DNA from: Pseudomonas sp. AOB-7
GTDB taxonomy: Bacteria > Pseudomonadota > Gammaproteobacteria > Pseudomonadales > Pseudomonadaceae
Length of the DNA: 64,000 bases
Direction of reading: 5' to 3'
NCBI RefSeq assembly: GCF_003696305.1
Contig: NZ_RFFK01000005.1
Location: 62,001-126,000 of the forward strand
This document shows positions 17,446 to 28,882 of the stretch, piece after piece. Numbering within the stretch: position 1 is the stretch's first letter; every line of letters begins with the position of its first letter. The notes under the pieces were generated by a model that ran no database searches, was not told the DNA's origin, and was given only the letters and a program-made list of their open reading frames with translations. The translations under genes were made by a program, and so were the position numbers.

Positions 17446-20400
17446 GCGCACAAGAGCGTATCTGGGATATCCCCGGCGGCATCCATCCGGCCGAGCGCAA
17501 GGAACTGTCAAACCGCACGCCAATCCAGCAGGCGCCGTTGCCGGCCCGCCTGACCTTGCCGCTGGGCCAGCATATCGGCGCCGTCGCCGAGCCTTGCGTG
17601 GTGGTCGGCGAGCGGGTGCGCAAGGGGCAGAAGATCGCCGAGGCCACCGGTTTCGTCAGCGCGCCGCTGCATGCGCCGACCTCCGGCACGGTCAGCTTTA
17701 TCGGCCCGCAGCCCTACCCGCATGTCTCCGGCATGCTGGCGCCGGCCATCGTCATCGACAGCGACGGCCTGGACGAGTGGATCGACCTGACCCCGCATCC
17801 CGACTACCGGCATATGGACTCCGCCGAACTGCTGGCGCTGATCCGCGAGGCCGGCATCAGTGGCCTGGGCGGCGCGGGCTTCCCCACCGCGGTGAAGCTC
17901 ACCGCGCGGCCGACGCAGAAGATCCACACGCTGATCATCAACGGCACCGAGTGCGAGCCCTATATCACCGCCGACGACCTGCTGATGCGCGAGCGCGCCG
18001 CTGAGCTGGTTTCCGGCATCGATATCCTGGTGCAGCTGATCCAGCCCGAGCAGGTGCTGATCGGCATCGAGGACAACAAGCCCGAGGCCATCGCCGCGGT
18101 GCGCGGCGCCTGCAGCGAGCGCAGCTACCAGGTGCGGGTGTTCCCCACCAAGTACCCCTCCGGCGGCGAGAAGCAGCTGATCCAGATCCTCACCGGTGTC
18201 GAGGTGCCATCGGGCGGCCTGCCGGCCGATATCGGCATCCTCTGCCAGAACGTCGGCACCTGCGTGGCCGTGCACGAGGCCGTGGTTCACGGCAAGCCGC
18301 TGATCTCGCGCACCACCACCCTCACCGGCGAGGCCCTGGCGCGCCCGGGCAACGTCGAGGCACTGCTCGGTACGCCGGTTGGCGAGCTGCTGGAATTTGC
18401 CGGGCTCGACCGGAGCAAGCTCAATCGCCTGATCATGGGCGGACCGATGATGGGCTTCACCCTGCCCAGCCTCGAAGTGCCGCTGATCAAGACCGCCAAC
18501 TGCCTGCTGGCCAGCACCGCCGCCGAGCTGCCGCCACCACCGCCGGCGCTGCCCTGCATCCGCTGCGGCGAATGCGCCGAGGCCTGCCCGGCCAGCCTGC
18601 TGCCGCAGCAGCTGCATTTCTTCGCCCTGGGCCAGGAGCACGAGCAGCTCAAGGCACACAACCTGTTCGACTGCATCGAGTGCGGCGCCTGCGCCTATGT
18701 CTGCCCCTCGAGCATCCCGCTGGTGCAGTACTACCGCGCGGCCAAGGCGGAAATCCGCGAGCTGGAGCAGAAGCAGCTCAAGGCCGAGCACTCCAAGCAG
18801 CGCTTCGAGCAGCGCCAGGAGCGCCTGCGCCGCGCCGAGGAACAGAAGGAAGCCGAGCGCAAGGCCCGTGCCGAAAAAGCCGCCCGCGCCAAGGCGGCGC
18901 AGGCCGAGGCGCCGCCGGCTGCCGCCGCCCCGGCCGACGAGGCGCTGAAGAAACTCAAGATCGAGGCCAGCATGGCCCAGGTCGCCCTGAAGAAGGCGGA
19001 AAAACAGCTGGCAGCCCACGACACGCCGGAGCTGCAGGCCCAGGTCGCCGAGCTGCGCACCGCTGCCGAAGCCGCACAGAAGGCCCTGGCCGACGCACAA
19101 GCGGCTGCCCCTGCCCCGGCGCCCAAACCGGCCGGCGACGAGGCGCTGAAAAAGGCCAAGATCGACGCCGCCATGCTCAAGGCCCAGCTGCGCAAGCTGG
19201 AAAAGATCGAGACCCCGGACGACGACCAGCAGGCCGAACTCGCCCGCCTGCACCAGCAGCTGGAAGCAGCCGAGAAGGCCCTGGCCAGCCTGGAAAGCCA
19301 GACGCCCGCCCCGGCCGCCAAACCCGCCGGCGACGAAGCGCTGAAAAAGGCCAAGATCGACGCCGCCATGCTCAAGGCCCAGCTGCGCAAGCTGGAAAAG
19401 ATCGAGACCCCGGACGACGACCAGCAGGCCGAACTCGCCCGCCTGCACCAGCAGCTGGAAGCAGCCGAGAAGGCCCTGGCCAGCCTGGAAAGCCAGACGC
19501 CCGCCCCGGCCGCCAAACCCGCCGGCGACGAAGCGCTGAAAAAGGCCAAGATCGACGCCGCCATGCTCAAGGCCCAGCTGCGCAAGCTGGAAAAGATCGA
19601 GACCCCGGACGACGACCAGCAGGCCGAACTCGCCCGCCTGCACCAGCAGCTGGAAGCAGCCGAGAAGGCCCTGGCCAGCCTGGAAAGCCAGACGCCCGCC
19701 CCGGCCGCCAAACCCGCCGGCGACGAAGCGCTGAAAAAGGCCAAGATCGACGCCGCCATGCTCAAGGCCCAGCTGCGCAAGCTGGAAAAGATCGAGACCC
19801 CGGACGACGACCAGCAGGCCGAACTCGCCCGCCTGCGTCAGCAACTGGAAGTCGCCGAGAAGGCCCTGGCCGACCTGGAGAAGCAGGCACCCGCCCCGGC
19901 CACCAAACCCGCCGGCGACGAAGCGCTGAAAAAGGCCAAGATCGACGCCGCCATGCTCAAGGCGCAGCTGCGCAAGCTGGAAAAGATCGAAAACCCGGAC
20001 GACGACCAGCAGGCCGAACTCGCCCGCCTGCGCCAGCAGCTGGAAGCAGCCGAGAAGGCCCTGGCCAGCCTGGACAGCCAGGCGCCCGCCCCCGCCGCCA
20101 AGCCGGCCGGCGACGAGGCCCTGAAAAAGGCCAAGGTCGAGCTGGCGATGAAGCGCGCCGAACTGAAGAAGGCCGAGAAGGCCGGCGCCGACGAAGCCGC
20201 ACTGCAGCCGCTGCGCGATGCCCTGGTCGCCGCCGAGGCGGCCTCGGACAAGCCGGCGCCGGAGTTGGTACGCCGCGAACGCCCCGGCGTGGACGAAACG
20301 CTGAAAGCCCTGAAAACCGAAGCGGCCTTCGCCCGCGCCGACCTGCGCAAGCTGGAGCGCGACGACAACGCCGCCAGCGAGGCGCTGGAACAGGCCCGCA

Positions 20401-20447
20401 CGCGCCTGGCCGAGGCCGAACGCCAACTGGCCGAATACCAACCCTGA
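17442..20447 (+). CDS. rnfC: Rnf complex NADH-binding subunit RnfC with expanded repeat tail
   Basis: The protein has 1001 residues, well above the roughly 740-775 of E. coli and P. aeruginosa RnfC. Residues 1-440 are the conserved part: an FMN/NADH-binding region with [12 protein letters not shown] near 145 and two [4Fe-4S] motifs (Cys372/375/378/382 and Cys411/414/417/421). From about 440 the protein is a charged Lys/Glu/Ala coiled coil. Residues 564-888 are five 65-residue repeats starting [10 protein letters not shown], flanked by degenerate copies at about 498-563 and 889-1001. The extra length comes from recent duplication of the 195-bp unit. Start by ATGA overlap with rnfB. Confidence 0.95.
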   Translation: MSAQERIWDIPGGIHPAERKELSNRTPIQQAPLPARLTLPLGQHIGAVAEPCVVVGERVRKGQKIAEATGFVSAPLHAPTSGTVSFIGPQPYPHVSGMLAPAIVIDSDGLDEWIDLTPHPDYRHMDSAELLALIREAGISGLGGAGFPTAVKLTARPTQKIHTLIINGTECEPYITADDLLMRERAAELVSGIDILVQLIQPEQVLIGIEDNKPEAIAAVRGACSERSYQVRVFPTKYPSGGEKQLIQILTGVEVPSGGLPADIGILCQNVGTCVAVHEAVVHGKPLISRTTTLTGEALARPGNVEALLGTPVGELLEFAGLDRSKLNRLIMGGPMMGFTLPSLEVPLIKTANCLLASTAAELPPPPPALPCIRCGECAEACPASLLPQQLHFFALGQEHEQLKAHNLFDCIECGACAYVCPSSIPLVQYYRAAKAEIRELEQKQLKAEHSKQRFEQRQERLRRAEEQKEAERKARAEKAARAKAAQAEAPPAAAAPADEALKKLKIEASMAQVALKKAEKQLAAHDTPELQAQVAELRTAAEAAQKALADAQAAAPAPAPKPAGDEALKKAKIDAAMLKAQLRKLEKIETPDDDQQAELARLHQQLEAAEKALASLESQTPAPAAKPAGDEALKKAKIDAAMLKAQLRKLEKIETPDDDQQAELARLHQQLEAAEKALASLESQTPAPAAKPAGDEALKKAKIDAAMLKAQLRKLEKIETPDDDQQAELARLHQQLEAAEKALASLESQTPAPAAKPAGDEALKKAKIDAAMLKAQLRKLEKIETPDDDQQAELARLRQQLEVAEKALADLEKQAPAPATKPAGDEALKKAKIDAAMLKAQLRKLEKIENPDDDQQAELARLRQQLEAAEKALASLDSQAPAPAAKPAGDEALKKAKVELAMKRAELKKAEKAGADEAALQPLRDALVAAEAASDKPAPELVRRERPGVDETLKALKTEAAFARADLRKLERDDNAASEALEQARTRLAEAERQLAEYQP
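19131..20105 (+). repeat. Five tandem 195-bp repeats inside rnfC
   Basis: Unit starts are at 19131, 19326, 19521, 19716 and 19911, each exactly 195 bp apart, with a sixth partial unit from 20106. The first three to four units are almost identical at DNA level over long stretches, while the fifth and sixth carry more changes. The 65-codon period keeps the reading frame, so copy number can change without frameshift. Each unit encodes a Lys-rich helix, a [11 protein letters not shown] segment and a Pro/Ala linker. Confidence 0.95.
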
Positions 20448-20453
20448 TATCCG

Positions 20454-20472
20454 CCCCGGACGCAATCCGGGG
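20454..20472. repeat. Small palindrome CCCCGGA-N5-TCCGGGG
   Basis: It lies between rnfC and rnfD, the only non-overlapping junction of the operon (73 bp). A near-identical palindrome (CCCGGAT-GCA-ATCCGGG) occurs at 29202-29218. It resembles the short dispersed palindromes common between Pseudomonas genes. Confidence 0.6.
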
Positions 20473-20520
20473 ACAAACACCACACCCGACAGCGCAGCGA
20501 CAGCAACGACCGGAGCGCCA

Positions 20521-21552
20521 ATGGCCCTGCCCCGCATCACATCGCCCCACGCCAAGGGCAGCAATCGCACCCAGCAGGTCATGCTGCAGGTGCTGCTGGC
20601 CACGGTGCCGGGCATTCTCGCCCTGACCTGGCTGTTCGGCGCAGGCACCCTGTTCAATCTGGTCCTGGCCAGCCTGTTCGCCCTGGCGTTCGAGGCGGCG
20701 ATCCTGGCCGCGCGTCAGCGTCCGCTGGCGTTCTTCCTCACGGATTACAGCGCCCTGGTCACCGCCGTACTGCTGGCCCTGGCGCTGCCGCCCTACGCGC
20801 CCTGGTGGCTGACCCTGGTGGCGGTGGGCTTCGCCATCGTCTTCGGCAAGCAGCTCTACGGCGGCCTTGGGCAGAACCCCTTCAACCCGGCCATGCTCGG
20901 CTACGTGGTGGTGCTGATCTCCTTCCCGGTGGAGATGACCAGCTGGCCCGTGCCGCATGGCGTCGCCCTGCTCGATGGCCTGCAGCACATCCTCGGTATC
21001 GCCGCGCTGCCCGACGGCTGGGCCCAGGCCACCGCGCTGGACGCGCTGAAGGTCAACAAGAGCCTGACCATGGACGAGCTGCGCGCCGCCAACCCGGCCT
21101 TCGGCCACTTCGGCGGCGCCGGCAGCGAGGCGGTCAACCTGGCCTTTCTCGCCGGCGGCCTGTACCTGCTGCACAAGCGCATCTTCAGCTGGCACGCGCC
21201 GGTCGGCATGCTCGGCGCCCTGGCCGTGATGAGCCTGCTGTTCTGGAACGGCAGCGGCTCGGACTCCAACGGCTCGCCGCTGTTTCACCTGCTCAGCGGC
21301 GCCACCATGCTCGGCGCCTTCTTCATCGTCACCGACCCGGTGTCCGGCGCCACCAGCAACCGCGGGCGCCTGGTGTTCGGCATCGGCGTCGGCGTGCTGG
21401 TCTACGTGATCCGCGCCTGGGGCGGTTACCCGGACGCAGTGGCCTTCGCCGTGCTGCTGATGAACCTGGCCGCACCGACCATCGACTACTACACCCGGCC
21501 GCGCAGCTACGGCCACCGCAAGCCCAATAGCGGCTTCAAGCTGGGAGAATGA
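20521..21552 (+). CDS. rnfD: Rnf complex membrane flavoprotein RnfD
   Basis: The protein has 343 residues, with about ten transmembrane helices. It belongs to the NqrB/RnfD family, which carries covalently bound FMN on a periplasmic Thr. The expected attachment segment is around Thr171 (WAQATALD); a second SGATS stretch at 275-279 sits in the conserved TDPVS region. The motif [13 protein letters not shown] is characteristic of the family. ATG at 20521 follows GGAG. Stop overlaps rnfG start. Confidence 0.93.
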   Translation: MALPRITSPHAKGSNRTQQVMLQVLLATVPGILALTWLFGAGTLFNLVLASLFALAFEAAILAARQRPLAFFLTDYSALVTAVLLALALPPYAPWWLTLVAVGFAIVFGKQLYGGLGQNPFNPAMLGYVVVLISFPVEMTSWPVPHGVALLDGLQHILGIAALPDGWAQATALDALKVNKSLTMDELRAANPAFGHFGGAGSEAVNLAFLAGGLYLLHKRIFSWHAPVGMLGALAVMSLLFWNGSGSDSNGSPLFHLLSGATMLGAFFIVTDPVSGATSNRGRLVFGIGVGVLVYVIRAWGGYPDAVAFAVLLMNLAAPTIDYYTRPRSYGHRKPNSGFKLGE

Positions 21553-22190
21553 GCATGCTGCCGGAAATCAGCCGCTCGATGCTGAAGAACGCCCTGGTGC
21601 TGGGCCTGTTCGCCATCGCCACCGTCGGCAGCGTGGCCCTGTTGCAACAGGCCACCGCCAGCCGCATCGCCGCCGCCGAGCGCGAGGCGCAGGTGCGCGC
21701 CCTGGGCGAGATCCTGCCGGCCGGCAGCTACGACAACCACCTGCTGGACAACCGCATCGAGGTCAACGCCCGCGAACTCGGCCAGCGCAGCCCGCAGTCG
21801 GCCTACCTGGCGCTCAAGGACGGGGCGCCCAGCGCACTCATCCTGCCGGTCACCGCCCCGGACGGCTACAGCGGCGCCATCCACCTGCTGGTCGGCATCT
21901 TCGCCGACGGCCGCGTGGCCGGCGTGCGCGTGCTCGGCCACAAGGAAACCCCGGGGCTGGGCGACAAGATCGAACTGGCCAAGAGCCAGTGGATTCGCAG
22001 CTTCGACGGCAAATCCCTGAGTAACCCCGGCGCAGAGGGCTGGGCGGTGAAGAAGGATCGCGGCGAGTTCGACCAGTTCGCCGGTGCCACCATCACCCCG
22101 CGTGCGGTGGTCAAGGCCGTGCACGGCGCCCTGCAGTATTTCGACGCACACCGCGCCCAGCTGCTGGGCCTGGCGGAGGACGCGCAATGA
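21549..22190 (+). CDS. rnfG: Rnf complex FMN subunit RnfG
   Basis: The protein has 213 residues. One N-terminal transmembrane helix (about 13-33) is followed by a periplasmic FMN-binding domain. Covalent FMN is attached by ApbE to a Thr in the motif FAGATIT (residues 178-183). Glycine-rich KETPGLGDK (132-140) is also conserved. ATG at 21549 overlaps the rnfD stop as ATGA; a second ATG two codons later could also be used. Stop overlaps rnfE. Confidence 0.94.
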   Translation: MSMLPEISRSMLKNALVLGLFAIATVGSVALLQQATASRIAAAEREAQVRALGEILPAGSYDNHLLDNRIEVNARELGQRSPQSAYLALKDGAPSALILPVTAPDGYSGAIHLLVGIFADGRVAGVRVLGHKETPGLGDKIELAKSQWIRSFDGKSLSNPGAEGWAVKKDRGEFDQFAGATITPRAVVKAVHGALQYFDAHRAQLLGLAEDAQ

Positions 22191-22894
22191 CCAGCTACCG
22201 CGAGATCACGATCAACGGCCTGTGGAAGAACAACCCGGCGCTGGTACAACTGCTCGGCCTCTGCCCGCTGCTGGGGGTGAGCAACTCCACGGTCAACGCC
22301 CTCGGCCTGGCGCTGGCCAGCGCGGTGGTGCTGGTGTGCTCCAACACCGCGGTGTCGCTGGTGCGCGGCGTGGTCAACACCGCCGTGCGCCTGCCCGCCT
22401 TCGTGATGATCATCGCCGCGCTGACCACCTGCATCGAGCTGCTGATGCAGGCCTTCACCTACGAGCTGTACCAGATCCTCGGCATCTTCATCCCGCTGAT
22501 CACCACCAACTGCGTGATCCTCGGCCGCGCCGACGGCTTCGCGGCGAAGAACGCGCCGCCGCGCGCCGCCTACGACGGCCTGATGATGGGCCTGGGCTTC
22601 GGCGCGGTGCTGGTGCTGATCGGTGCCGCCCGCGAGCTGCTCGGCACCGGCGCCCTGCTGGCCAACATGCACCTGCTGTTTGGCCCGGTTGCGGCCGACT
22701 GGCAGATCACCCTGGTCAGCGACTACAAGGGTTTTCTCCTGGCCATCCTGCCGCCGGGCGCCTTTATCGTCCTCGGCCTGCTGATCGCCGGCAAGAACCG
22801 CATCGACCAGGTATTGGCCGAGCGGGCCAAGGCCGCCGCCCCCGAGGCGCCCGCGCCAAGCCGTCGCGTGCGAGTGACCGGAGTGATCGAGTGA
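22187..22894 (+). CDS. rnfE: Rnf complex membrane subunit RnfE
   Basis: The protein has 235 residues with six predicted transmembrane helices. It is the partner of RnfA, with matching Cys-containing motifs ([11 protein letters not shown] and TTNCVILGR) that bind the shared membrane cluster. It overlaps rnfG by ATGA, and its stop codon overlaps the GTG start of nth. The C-terminal tail is short and basic. Confidence 0.95.
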   Translation: MTSYREITINGLWKNNPALVQLLGLCPLLGVSNSTVNALGLALASAVVLVCSNTAVSLVRGVVNTAVRLPAFVMIIAALTTCIELLMQAFTYELYQILGIFIPLITTNCVILGRADGFAAKNAPPRAAYDGLMMGLGFGAVLVLIGAARELLGTGALLANMHLLFGPVAADWQITLVSDYKGFLLAILPPGAFIVLGLLIAGKNRIDQVLAERAKAAAPEAPAPSRRVRVTGVIE

Positions 22895-23529
22895 ACGCCG
22901 CCAAACGCCTGGAAATCTTCCGCCGTCTGCACGAGGACAACCCGGAGCCGAAGACCGAGCTGGCCTACAGCACGCCCTTCGAGCTGCTGGTAGCCGTCAC
23001 CCTGTCGGCCCAGGCCACCGACGTCAGCGTCAACAAGGCCACCGCCAAGCTGTTCCCGGTAGCCAACACCCCGGAGGCCATCCATGCCCTGGGTGTCGAA
23101 GGGCTTAGCGAGTACATCAAGACCATCGGCCTGTACAACAGCAAGGCGAAGAACGTCATCGAGGCCTGCCGCATCCTCATCGAGAAGCACGGCAGCCAGG
23201 TGCCGGACAACCGCGAAGACCTCGAAGCCCTGCCCGGCGTCGGCCGCAAGACCGCCAACGTGGTGCTCAACACCGCCTTCCGCCAGCTGGCCATGGCGGT
23301 GGACACCCATATCTTCCGGGTCAGCAACCGTACCGGCATCGCCCCCGGCAAGAACGTGCTGGAGGTGGAGAAGAAGCTGCTCAAGTTCGTGCCCAAGGAC
23401 TATCTGCTCGACGCCCACCACTGGCTGATCCTGCATGGCCGCTACGTCTGCACCGCGCGCAAACCGCGCTGCGGCGCCTGCCGCATCGAGGATCTGTGCG
23501 AGTACAAGGCGAAGACCTCGGACGATTGA
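22891..23529 (+). CDS. nth: Endonuclease III
   Basis: The protein has 212 residues. This bifunctional DNA glycosylase/AP lyase removes oxidised pyrimidines. The helix-hairpin-helix motif [12 protein letters not shown] contains the catalytic Lys120, and Asp138 is in VDTHIFRV. The C-terminal [4Fe-4S] cluster ligands are Cys187, 194, 197 and 203 in the standard C-x6-C-x2-C-x5-C spacing. The start is GTG at 22891, inside the rnfE stop (GTGA), implying translation coupled to the Rnf operon. Confidence 0.96.
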   Translation: MNAAKRLEIFRRLHEDNPEPKTELAYSTPFELLVAVTLSAQATDVSVNKATAKLFPVANTPEAIHALGVEGLSEYIKTIGLYNSKAKNVIEACRILIEKHGSQVPDNREDLEALPGVGRKTANVVLNTAFRQLAMAVDTHIFRVSNRTGIAPGKNVLEVEKKLLKFVPKDYLLDAHHWLILHGRYVCTARKPRCGACRIEDLCEYKAKTSDD

Positions 23530-23635
23530 TCGACCATTGATCCGAGCGATCGTCCGATTGAAAAAATCTTTTTTACCCGCTCTATTTTTGCCGCTATAAG
23601 GTGCGCAAATGGCCCCGGAGCCTGGAGTGGAACAT

Positions 23636-23815
23636 ATGAGCACTGACAAAGAAGACCTCGAACTGGACGAAGACTTTGTCGCGGAAGAATCGGACGATGC
23701 CGAGCCTGCGGTGGAAGTCGCCAAGACCAACCTGACCAAGCGCCGCATCATCGACAACTTCCTCGAAGAGCGACGCCTGCACAAGCAGCTGGCCGAGTAC
23801 GACTTCGACATCTGA
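23636..23815 (+). CDS. PA3496-family small acidic protein
   Basis: The protein has 59 residues. The first half is very acidic (DLELDEDF...EESDD) and the second half is basic and helical (TKRRIIDNFLEERRLHKQL). It matches the Pseudomonas-specific family named after PA3496, for which an envelope-integrity role has been suggested; nothing in the sequence shows a mechanism. ATG at 23636 is preceded by GGAGTGGAACAT. A strong bidirectional terminator follows. Confidence 0.85.
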   Translation: MSTDKEDLELDEDFVAEESDDAEPAVEVAKTNLTKRRIIDNFLEERRLHKQLAEYDFDI

Positions 23816-23830
23816 AGGTCGAGTCGGATA

Positions 23831-23859
23831 AAAAAGCCCCGCACAATGCGGGGCTTTTT
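23831..23859. terminator. Bidirectional terminator
   Basis: An AAAAAGCCCCGC stem (23831-23842) pairs with 23848-23859 around a 5-nt loop. T runs lie on both sides. It ends the PA3496-like gene and gloA. Confidence 0.9.
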
Positions 23860-23875
23860 CGTGGCGGCGATAACC

Positions 23876-24268
23876 TCAGTCCTTACGCGACGGCGACAGC
23901 AGCTCGATCTTGTAGCCGTCCGGATCTTCCACGAAAGCCAGGATGCTCGAACCGTGCTTCATCGGCCCCGGTTCGCGGGTGATCTTGCCGCCGCGCGAGC
24001 GGATGTCCTCGCAGGCCTTGTAGACGTCGGCCACTTCCAGGGCGATATGGCCGTAGCCGGTGCCCAGCTCGTAGCTGTCCACGCCCCAGTTGTGGGTCAG
24101 TTCGATCACGCTGTTGTGCGCCTCGTCGCCGTAACCGACGAAGGCCAGGGTGAACTCGCCGTCCGGGTAGTCCTTGCGGCGCAGCAGGGTCATGCCCAGC
24201 ACTTCGGTGTAGAAGGCGATGGATTTGTCCAGGTCGCCGACGCGCAGCATGGTATGCAGCAGTCTCAT
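23876..24268 (-). CDS. gloA: Lactoylglutathione lyase (glyoxalase I)
   Basis: The protein has 130 residues. It converts the methylglyoxal-glutathione hemithioacetal to S-lactoylglutathione. It is a short metal-dependent form made of two beta-alpha-beta-beta-beta units, with the metal-ligand region HTMLRVGDL at the N-terminus (His5), GHIALEV in the second half and the Glu in KIELL near the C-terminus. GAGGAG lies 8 nt before the ATG at 24268. P. aeruginosa has several glyoxalase I genes; this is the E. coli-like short type. Confidence 0.94.
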   Translation of the reverse strand: MRLLHTMLRVGDLDKSIAFYTEVLGMTLLRRKDYPDGEFTLAFVGYGDEAHNSVIELTHNWGVDSYELGTGYGHIALEVADVYKACEDIRSRGGKITREPGPMKHGSSILAFVEDPDGYKIELLSPSRKD

Positions 24269-24313
24269 CAGGTTTCTCCTCAGCGATTGGCCGTGATCTC
24301 GGCCCTAAAAAGA

Positions 24314-24336
24314 AACCCCGGCTCGTGGCCGGGGTT
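24314..24336 (-). terminator. Terminator of argG
   Basis: A 9-bp stem AACCCCGGC/GCCGGGGTT (24314-24322 with 24328-24336) is followed, on the minus strand, by TCTTTTTA. Confidence 0.85.
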
Positions 24337-24361
24337 CCTCTGACACGGTGCAAGCAGTCTA

Positions 24362-25579
<1,218 letters not shown>

Positions 25580-25687
25580 GCCATCACTCCACGGGTTGTA
25601 CGGTAAAACCCGTGATTCTACTGACCCTGCGGGCCAATTTACAGGGGCGCGACAGCTTGTGACGACGAAGCGACGCCGTTTTTCGCC

Positions 25688-26635
25688 TCAGGACGGCGTG
25701 CTGCCGGCCGGATCGACCGGGGCGCTCGGCGCAGTGTCAGGCGCCGTGCTCGGCGGCGCGACCTCGGCCGGCGGCAGGCGCTCCAGGCGCAGGGTGGCGC
25801 GGCGGTTCTTGGCGCGGTTGGCCTCACTGTTGTTGGGTGCCAGCGGGTAACGCTCGCCATGAAAACGCAGGGTGATCTGCTCCACCGGCACACCGCCGGC
25901 CACCAGGTACTCCTGCACCGCCAGGGCGCGGCGGCGCGACAGGTCGCGGTTGGTCAGGCGGTTGCCGCTGTTGTCGGCGTGACCGTCGATCTGGAAGCTG
26001 TTGATGCTGGGGTCGGCCTTGATGAAATCGAGCACGATGTCCAGCTTGGCGCGGGCCATGGCGTCCAGCTCGACACCGCCGCCGGGAAAGCCGATCTGCG
26101 CCTGGCGGATCTGCTCGAAGTTGACCGGCAGCAGCTTGGCCGTGCAGGCCTGGTAGTCCTCGTAGGCCTTGTGGAACTTCACCGGCAGCAGGCGCACCTC
26201 GAGGCTGTCGCCGCCGTTGAGGGTGCGGTGGCGCACCAGCGGGCTGCGCCCTTCCAGCAGACCGGTCAGCAGCCGCGCGCCCTGCTCATGGGAGCTATTG
26301 AACGGCACCTCGCCGTTGCCGACGCTGACCACGCCCAGGTGGATGTCGCCGCGCCCCGGTTGCCAGGGCGCTGCCGCCGCCAGCAGGGTCGCCGAGCCGG
26401 CGCCGAGCCAGCGTTCACGCGCCTTGAGGCGGAAGGTCACCTGCTCGCCGGCACGGCGCACGAACTCGCCGCTGCCGAACTGACTGATCGGCTGGCTCAG
26501 GCGGCACTCGAACTGATCGCCCTCGACCTTCCATTCCACCTGTTCCAGGCGGGTCTGAAAGCTGACGGCGTGCGCCGGCAGGCTCAGGGCCAGGCCGGCC
26601 AGCAGACAGGGAAGGACAAGACGGGGCTGGCGCAC
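25688..26635 (-). CDS. motY: Flagellar motor/OmpA-family protein MotY
   Basis: The protein has 315 residues from a GTG start at 26635 (GGAG about 7 nt upstream), which gives a clean signal peptide ending in PAHA. An earlier in-frame ATG would place a non-signal sequence in front. The N-terminal half is the MotY-specific beta domain; the C-terminal part (about 180-290) is an OmpA-like peptidoglycan-binding domain with IDGHADNSGNRLTNRDLSRRRA-type motifs. MotY forms the T-ring around the flagellar basal body and helps anchor stators. The tail after 290 is Pro/Ala-rich. The position between argG and pyrC matches P. aeruginosa PA3526. Confidence 0.88.
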   Translation of the reverse strand: MRQPRLVLPCLLAGLALSLPAHAVSFQTRLEQVEWKVEGDQFECRLSQPISQFGSGEFVRRAGEQVTFRLKARERWLGAGSATLLAAAAPWQPGRGDIHLGVVSVGNGEVPFNSSHEQGARLLTGLLEGRSPLVRHRTLNGGDSLEVRLLPVKFHKAYEDYQACTAKLLPVNFEQIRQAQIGFPGGGVELDAMARAKLDIVLDFIKADPSINSFQIDGHADNSGNRLTNRDLSRRRALAVQEYLVAGGVPVEQITLRFHGERYPLAPNNSEANRAKNRRATLRLERLPPAEVAPPSTAPDTAPSAPVDPAGSTPS

Positions 26636-26830
26636 GACGGGCTCCACGAATACACGGTTCTCCCTAGGTATCGGTGCCTTGGCGAAAAACTGTAGGGGCG
26701 AATTGCTTCGCGCACCGCTCGTGTCGGCACGCAAAATCCGCCGGCACGACGTCGCCCGTCCCGTCCACAGCGCATTTTCCGGCGGTTTCCGGTAGCATTC
26801 CGCTCACGTTTTACCCGCCTGGAAGCCCCC

Positions 26831-27877
26831 ATGTCCGACCGCCTGACTCTCCTGCGTCCCGATGACTGGCACATTCACCTGCGCGATGGCGCGGTGCTGC
26901 CGCACACCGTCGGCGACGTCGCGCGCACCTTCGCCCGCGCCATCATCATGCCCAACCTGGTGCCGCCGGTACGCAACGCCGCCGAGGCCGACGCCTATCG
27001 CCAGCGCATCCTGGCCGCGCGCCCGGCCGGCAGCCGCTTCGAGCCGCTGATGGTGCTCTACCTCACCGACAACACCAGCCCCGAGGACGTGCGCCAGGCC
27101 AAGGCCGCCGGCTTCGTCCACGCCGCCAAGCTGTACCCGGCCGGCGCCACCACCAACTCCGATTCGGGCGTGACCAGCATCGACAAGATCTTCCCGGTGC
27201 TGGAAGCCATGGCCGAGGTGGGCATGCCGCTGCTGGTGCACGGCGAGGTGACCCGCGCCGAGATCGACGTGTTCGACCGCGAGAAGGCCTTTATCGACGA
27301 GCACCTGCGCCGTGTGGTCGAGCGCTTCCCCACGCTGAAAGTGGTGTTCGAGCACATCACCACCCGCGACGCGGTGCAGTTCGTCGAGGCCGCGCCGGCC
27401 AACGTCGGCGCCACCATCACCGCCCATCATCTGCTGTACAACCGCAACCACATGCTGGTCGGCGGCATCCGCCCGCACTTCTATTGCCTGCCGATCCTCA
27501 AGCGCAACGTGCACCAGGAAGCCCTGCTCGACGCCGCCGTCAGCGGCAGCCGCAAGTTCTTCCTCGGCACCGACTCGGCGCCGCACGCCAAGCACGCCAA
27601 GGAAGCCGCCTGCGGCTGCGCCGGCTGCTACACCGCCTATGCCGCCATCGAGCTGTACGCCGAAGCCTTCGAGCAGCGCGGTGCGCTGGACAAGCTGGAA
27701 GGCTTCGCCAGCTGCCACGGCCCGGACTTCTACGGCCTGCCGCGCAACAGCGACTCGATCACCCTGGTGCGCCAGGACTGGACAGCCCCGGCCAGCCTGC
27801 CGCTGGGCGAGCAGACGGTGATCCCCCTGCGCGCCGGCGAAACCCTGCGCTGGAAGCTGCTGGAGGGCCAGGCGTGA
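26831..27877 (+). CDS. pyrC: Dihydroorotase
   Basis: The protein has 348 residues, the class II homodimeric form. It cyclises carbamoyl-aspartate to dihydroorotate in pyrimidine synthesis. The zinc ligands are His14 and His16 in WHIHLRDG, with the carboxylated Lys100 in [11 protein letters not shown]. The later motifs HHLLYNRN and [13 protein letters not shown] (catalytic Asp) are present. Its stop overlaps the GTG of rnt. Confidence 0.97.
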   Translation: MSDRLTLLRPDDWHIHLRDGAVLPHTVGDVARTFARAIIMPNLVPPVRNAAEADAYRQRILAARPAGSRFEPLMVLYLTDNTSPEDVRQAKAAGFVHAAKLYPAGATTNSDSGVTSIDKIFPVLEAMAEVGMPLLVHGEVTRAEIDVFDREKAFIDEHLRRVVERFPTLKVVFEHITTRDAVQFVEAAPANVGATITAHHLLYNRNHMLVGGIRPHFYCLPILKRNVHQEALLDAAVSGSRKFFLGTDSAPHAKHAKEAACGCAGCYTAYAAIELYAEAFEQRGALDKLEGFASCHGPDFYGLPRNSDSITLVRQDWTAPASLPLGEQTVIPLRAGETLRWKLLEGQA

Positions 27878-28548
27878 GCGAAGAGCATTACGACGACGAA
27901 CTCGATCCCAGCCTGCCGTCCGGCCCGCGCACGCCCATGGCGGCGCGCTTTCGCGGCTATCTGCCGGTGGTGGTGGACGTCGAGACCGGCGGTTTCAACT
28001 GCGCCACCGACGCCCTGCTGGAGATCGCCGCAACCACCATCGCCATGGACGAGAGCGGCTTCCTCTACCCGGATCACACCCACTTCTTCCGCATCGAGCC
28101 CTTCGAAGGCGCCAATATCGAGGCGGCGGCGCTGGAGTTCACCGGGATCAAGCTGGATCACCCGCTGCGCATGGCGGTGAGCGAAGAACACGCCCTCGGC
28201 GAGATCTTCAAGGGCCTGCGAAAGTCGATCAAATCGGCCGGCTGCAAGCGCGCCATCCTGGTCGGCCACAACAGCAGCTTCGACCTGGGTTTCCTCAACG
28301 CCGCGGTGGCCCGTTGCGGCATCAAGCGCAACCCCTTCCACCCCTTCTCCAGCTTCGACACCGCCACCCTGGCCGGCCTCGCCTACGGCCAGACCGTACT
28401 GGCCAAGGCCTGCCAGACCGCCGGCATCGAGTTCGACGGCAAGGAGGCGCACTCGGCGCGCTACGACACCGAGAAGACCGCCGAGCTGTTCTGCGGCATC
28501 GTCAACCGCTGGAAGGAAATGGGTGGCTGGGACGAATTCGACCAGTAA
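27874..28548 (+). CDS. rnt: Ribonuclease T
   Basis: The protein has 224 residues. This DEDDh 3'-5' exoribonuclease trims the 3' ends of tRNA and other stable RNAs. Acidic residues Asp35 and Glu37 lie in VDVETGG; the second motif is [11 protein letters not shown], and the third is [14 protein letters not shown] (His193, Asp198). The start is GTG at 27874, four bases inside the pyrC stop (GTGA), so translation is coupled to pyrC. Confidence 0.95.
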   Translation: MSEEHYDDELDPSLPSGPRTPMAARFRGYLPVVVDVETGGFNCATDALLEIAATTIAMDESGFLYPDHTHFFRIEPFEGANIEAAALEFTGIKLDHPLRMAVSEEHALGEIFKGLRKSIKSAGCKRAILVGHNSSFDLGFLNAAVARCGIKRNPFHPFSSFDTATLAGLAYGQTVLAKACQTAGIEFDGKEAHSARYDTEKTAELFCGIVNRWKEMGGWDEFDQ

Positions 28549-28577
28549 GCCGTTGCGCGGCAATCAGTCCCCACCAG

Positions 28578-28600
28578 AAACCGGCCTCGCGCCGGTTTTT
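28578..28600 (+). terminator. Terminator of pyrC-rnt
   Basis: An AAACCGGC/GCCGGTTT stem (28578-28585 and 28591-28598) is followed by TT. Confidence 0.8.
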
Positions 28601-28815
28601 GCCGATGCCCCATCGCGTCTGGCCGCCCGGCCTCGCAGGGTGCAGCCCAGTGATGCGCACCACCCGGCCCGACCACTCGACCCTTTTGCCAACCGCCGCC
28701 GCCCGTCGCCAGGCGCAGTCAAAAACTCTTCCGGAATTTTCTGGCCGCGGCCGCCACGGCGGCAACCGTTCGTCAGCCAGCCAGGTCTCTAGCGCGGGCA
28801 TTTGCAAGAGTTCTT

Positions 28816-28839
28816 TGACAAGCATTCTCATTAACATTA
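28816..28839 (-). promoter_or_regulatory. Fur-box-like sequence upstream of bfd
   Basis: On the minus strand it reads TTAATGAGAATGCTTGTCA, a typical Pseudomonas iron box half with the AATGAGAATG core. It lies about 45 bp upstream of the bfd start. Bfd genes are iron-repressed, so this fits. Confidence 0.65.
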
Positions 28840-28882
28840 GTATCCGTCGCATCAAACAGATCCACCAAGACGAGCCTTGCTT

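Larger units (their letters stand above)
28549..28882. other. rnt-bfd spacer
   Basis: The 334 bp hold the rnt terminator, about 200 bp of GC-rich sequence in which I see no gene, and the AT-rich bfd promoter with a Fur-like box at 28816-28839. In P. aeruginosa I recall a peroxiredoxin-type gene between rnt and bfd; it is absent here. Confidence 0.6.

Noticed and set aside
19131..20105. Regular repeats considered as a CRISPR or other array
   Set aside because: The unit is 195 bp with no unique spacers and keeps the reading frame of rnfC; it is a coding tandem repeat.
17508..20657. Open frame of over 1000 codons on the minus strand opposite rnfC, with glycine/leucine-rich repeats
   Set aside because: The repeats are only the complement of the rnfC tandem repeat; no start signals and no known family.
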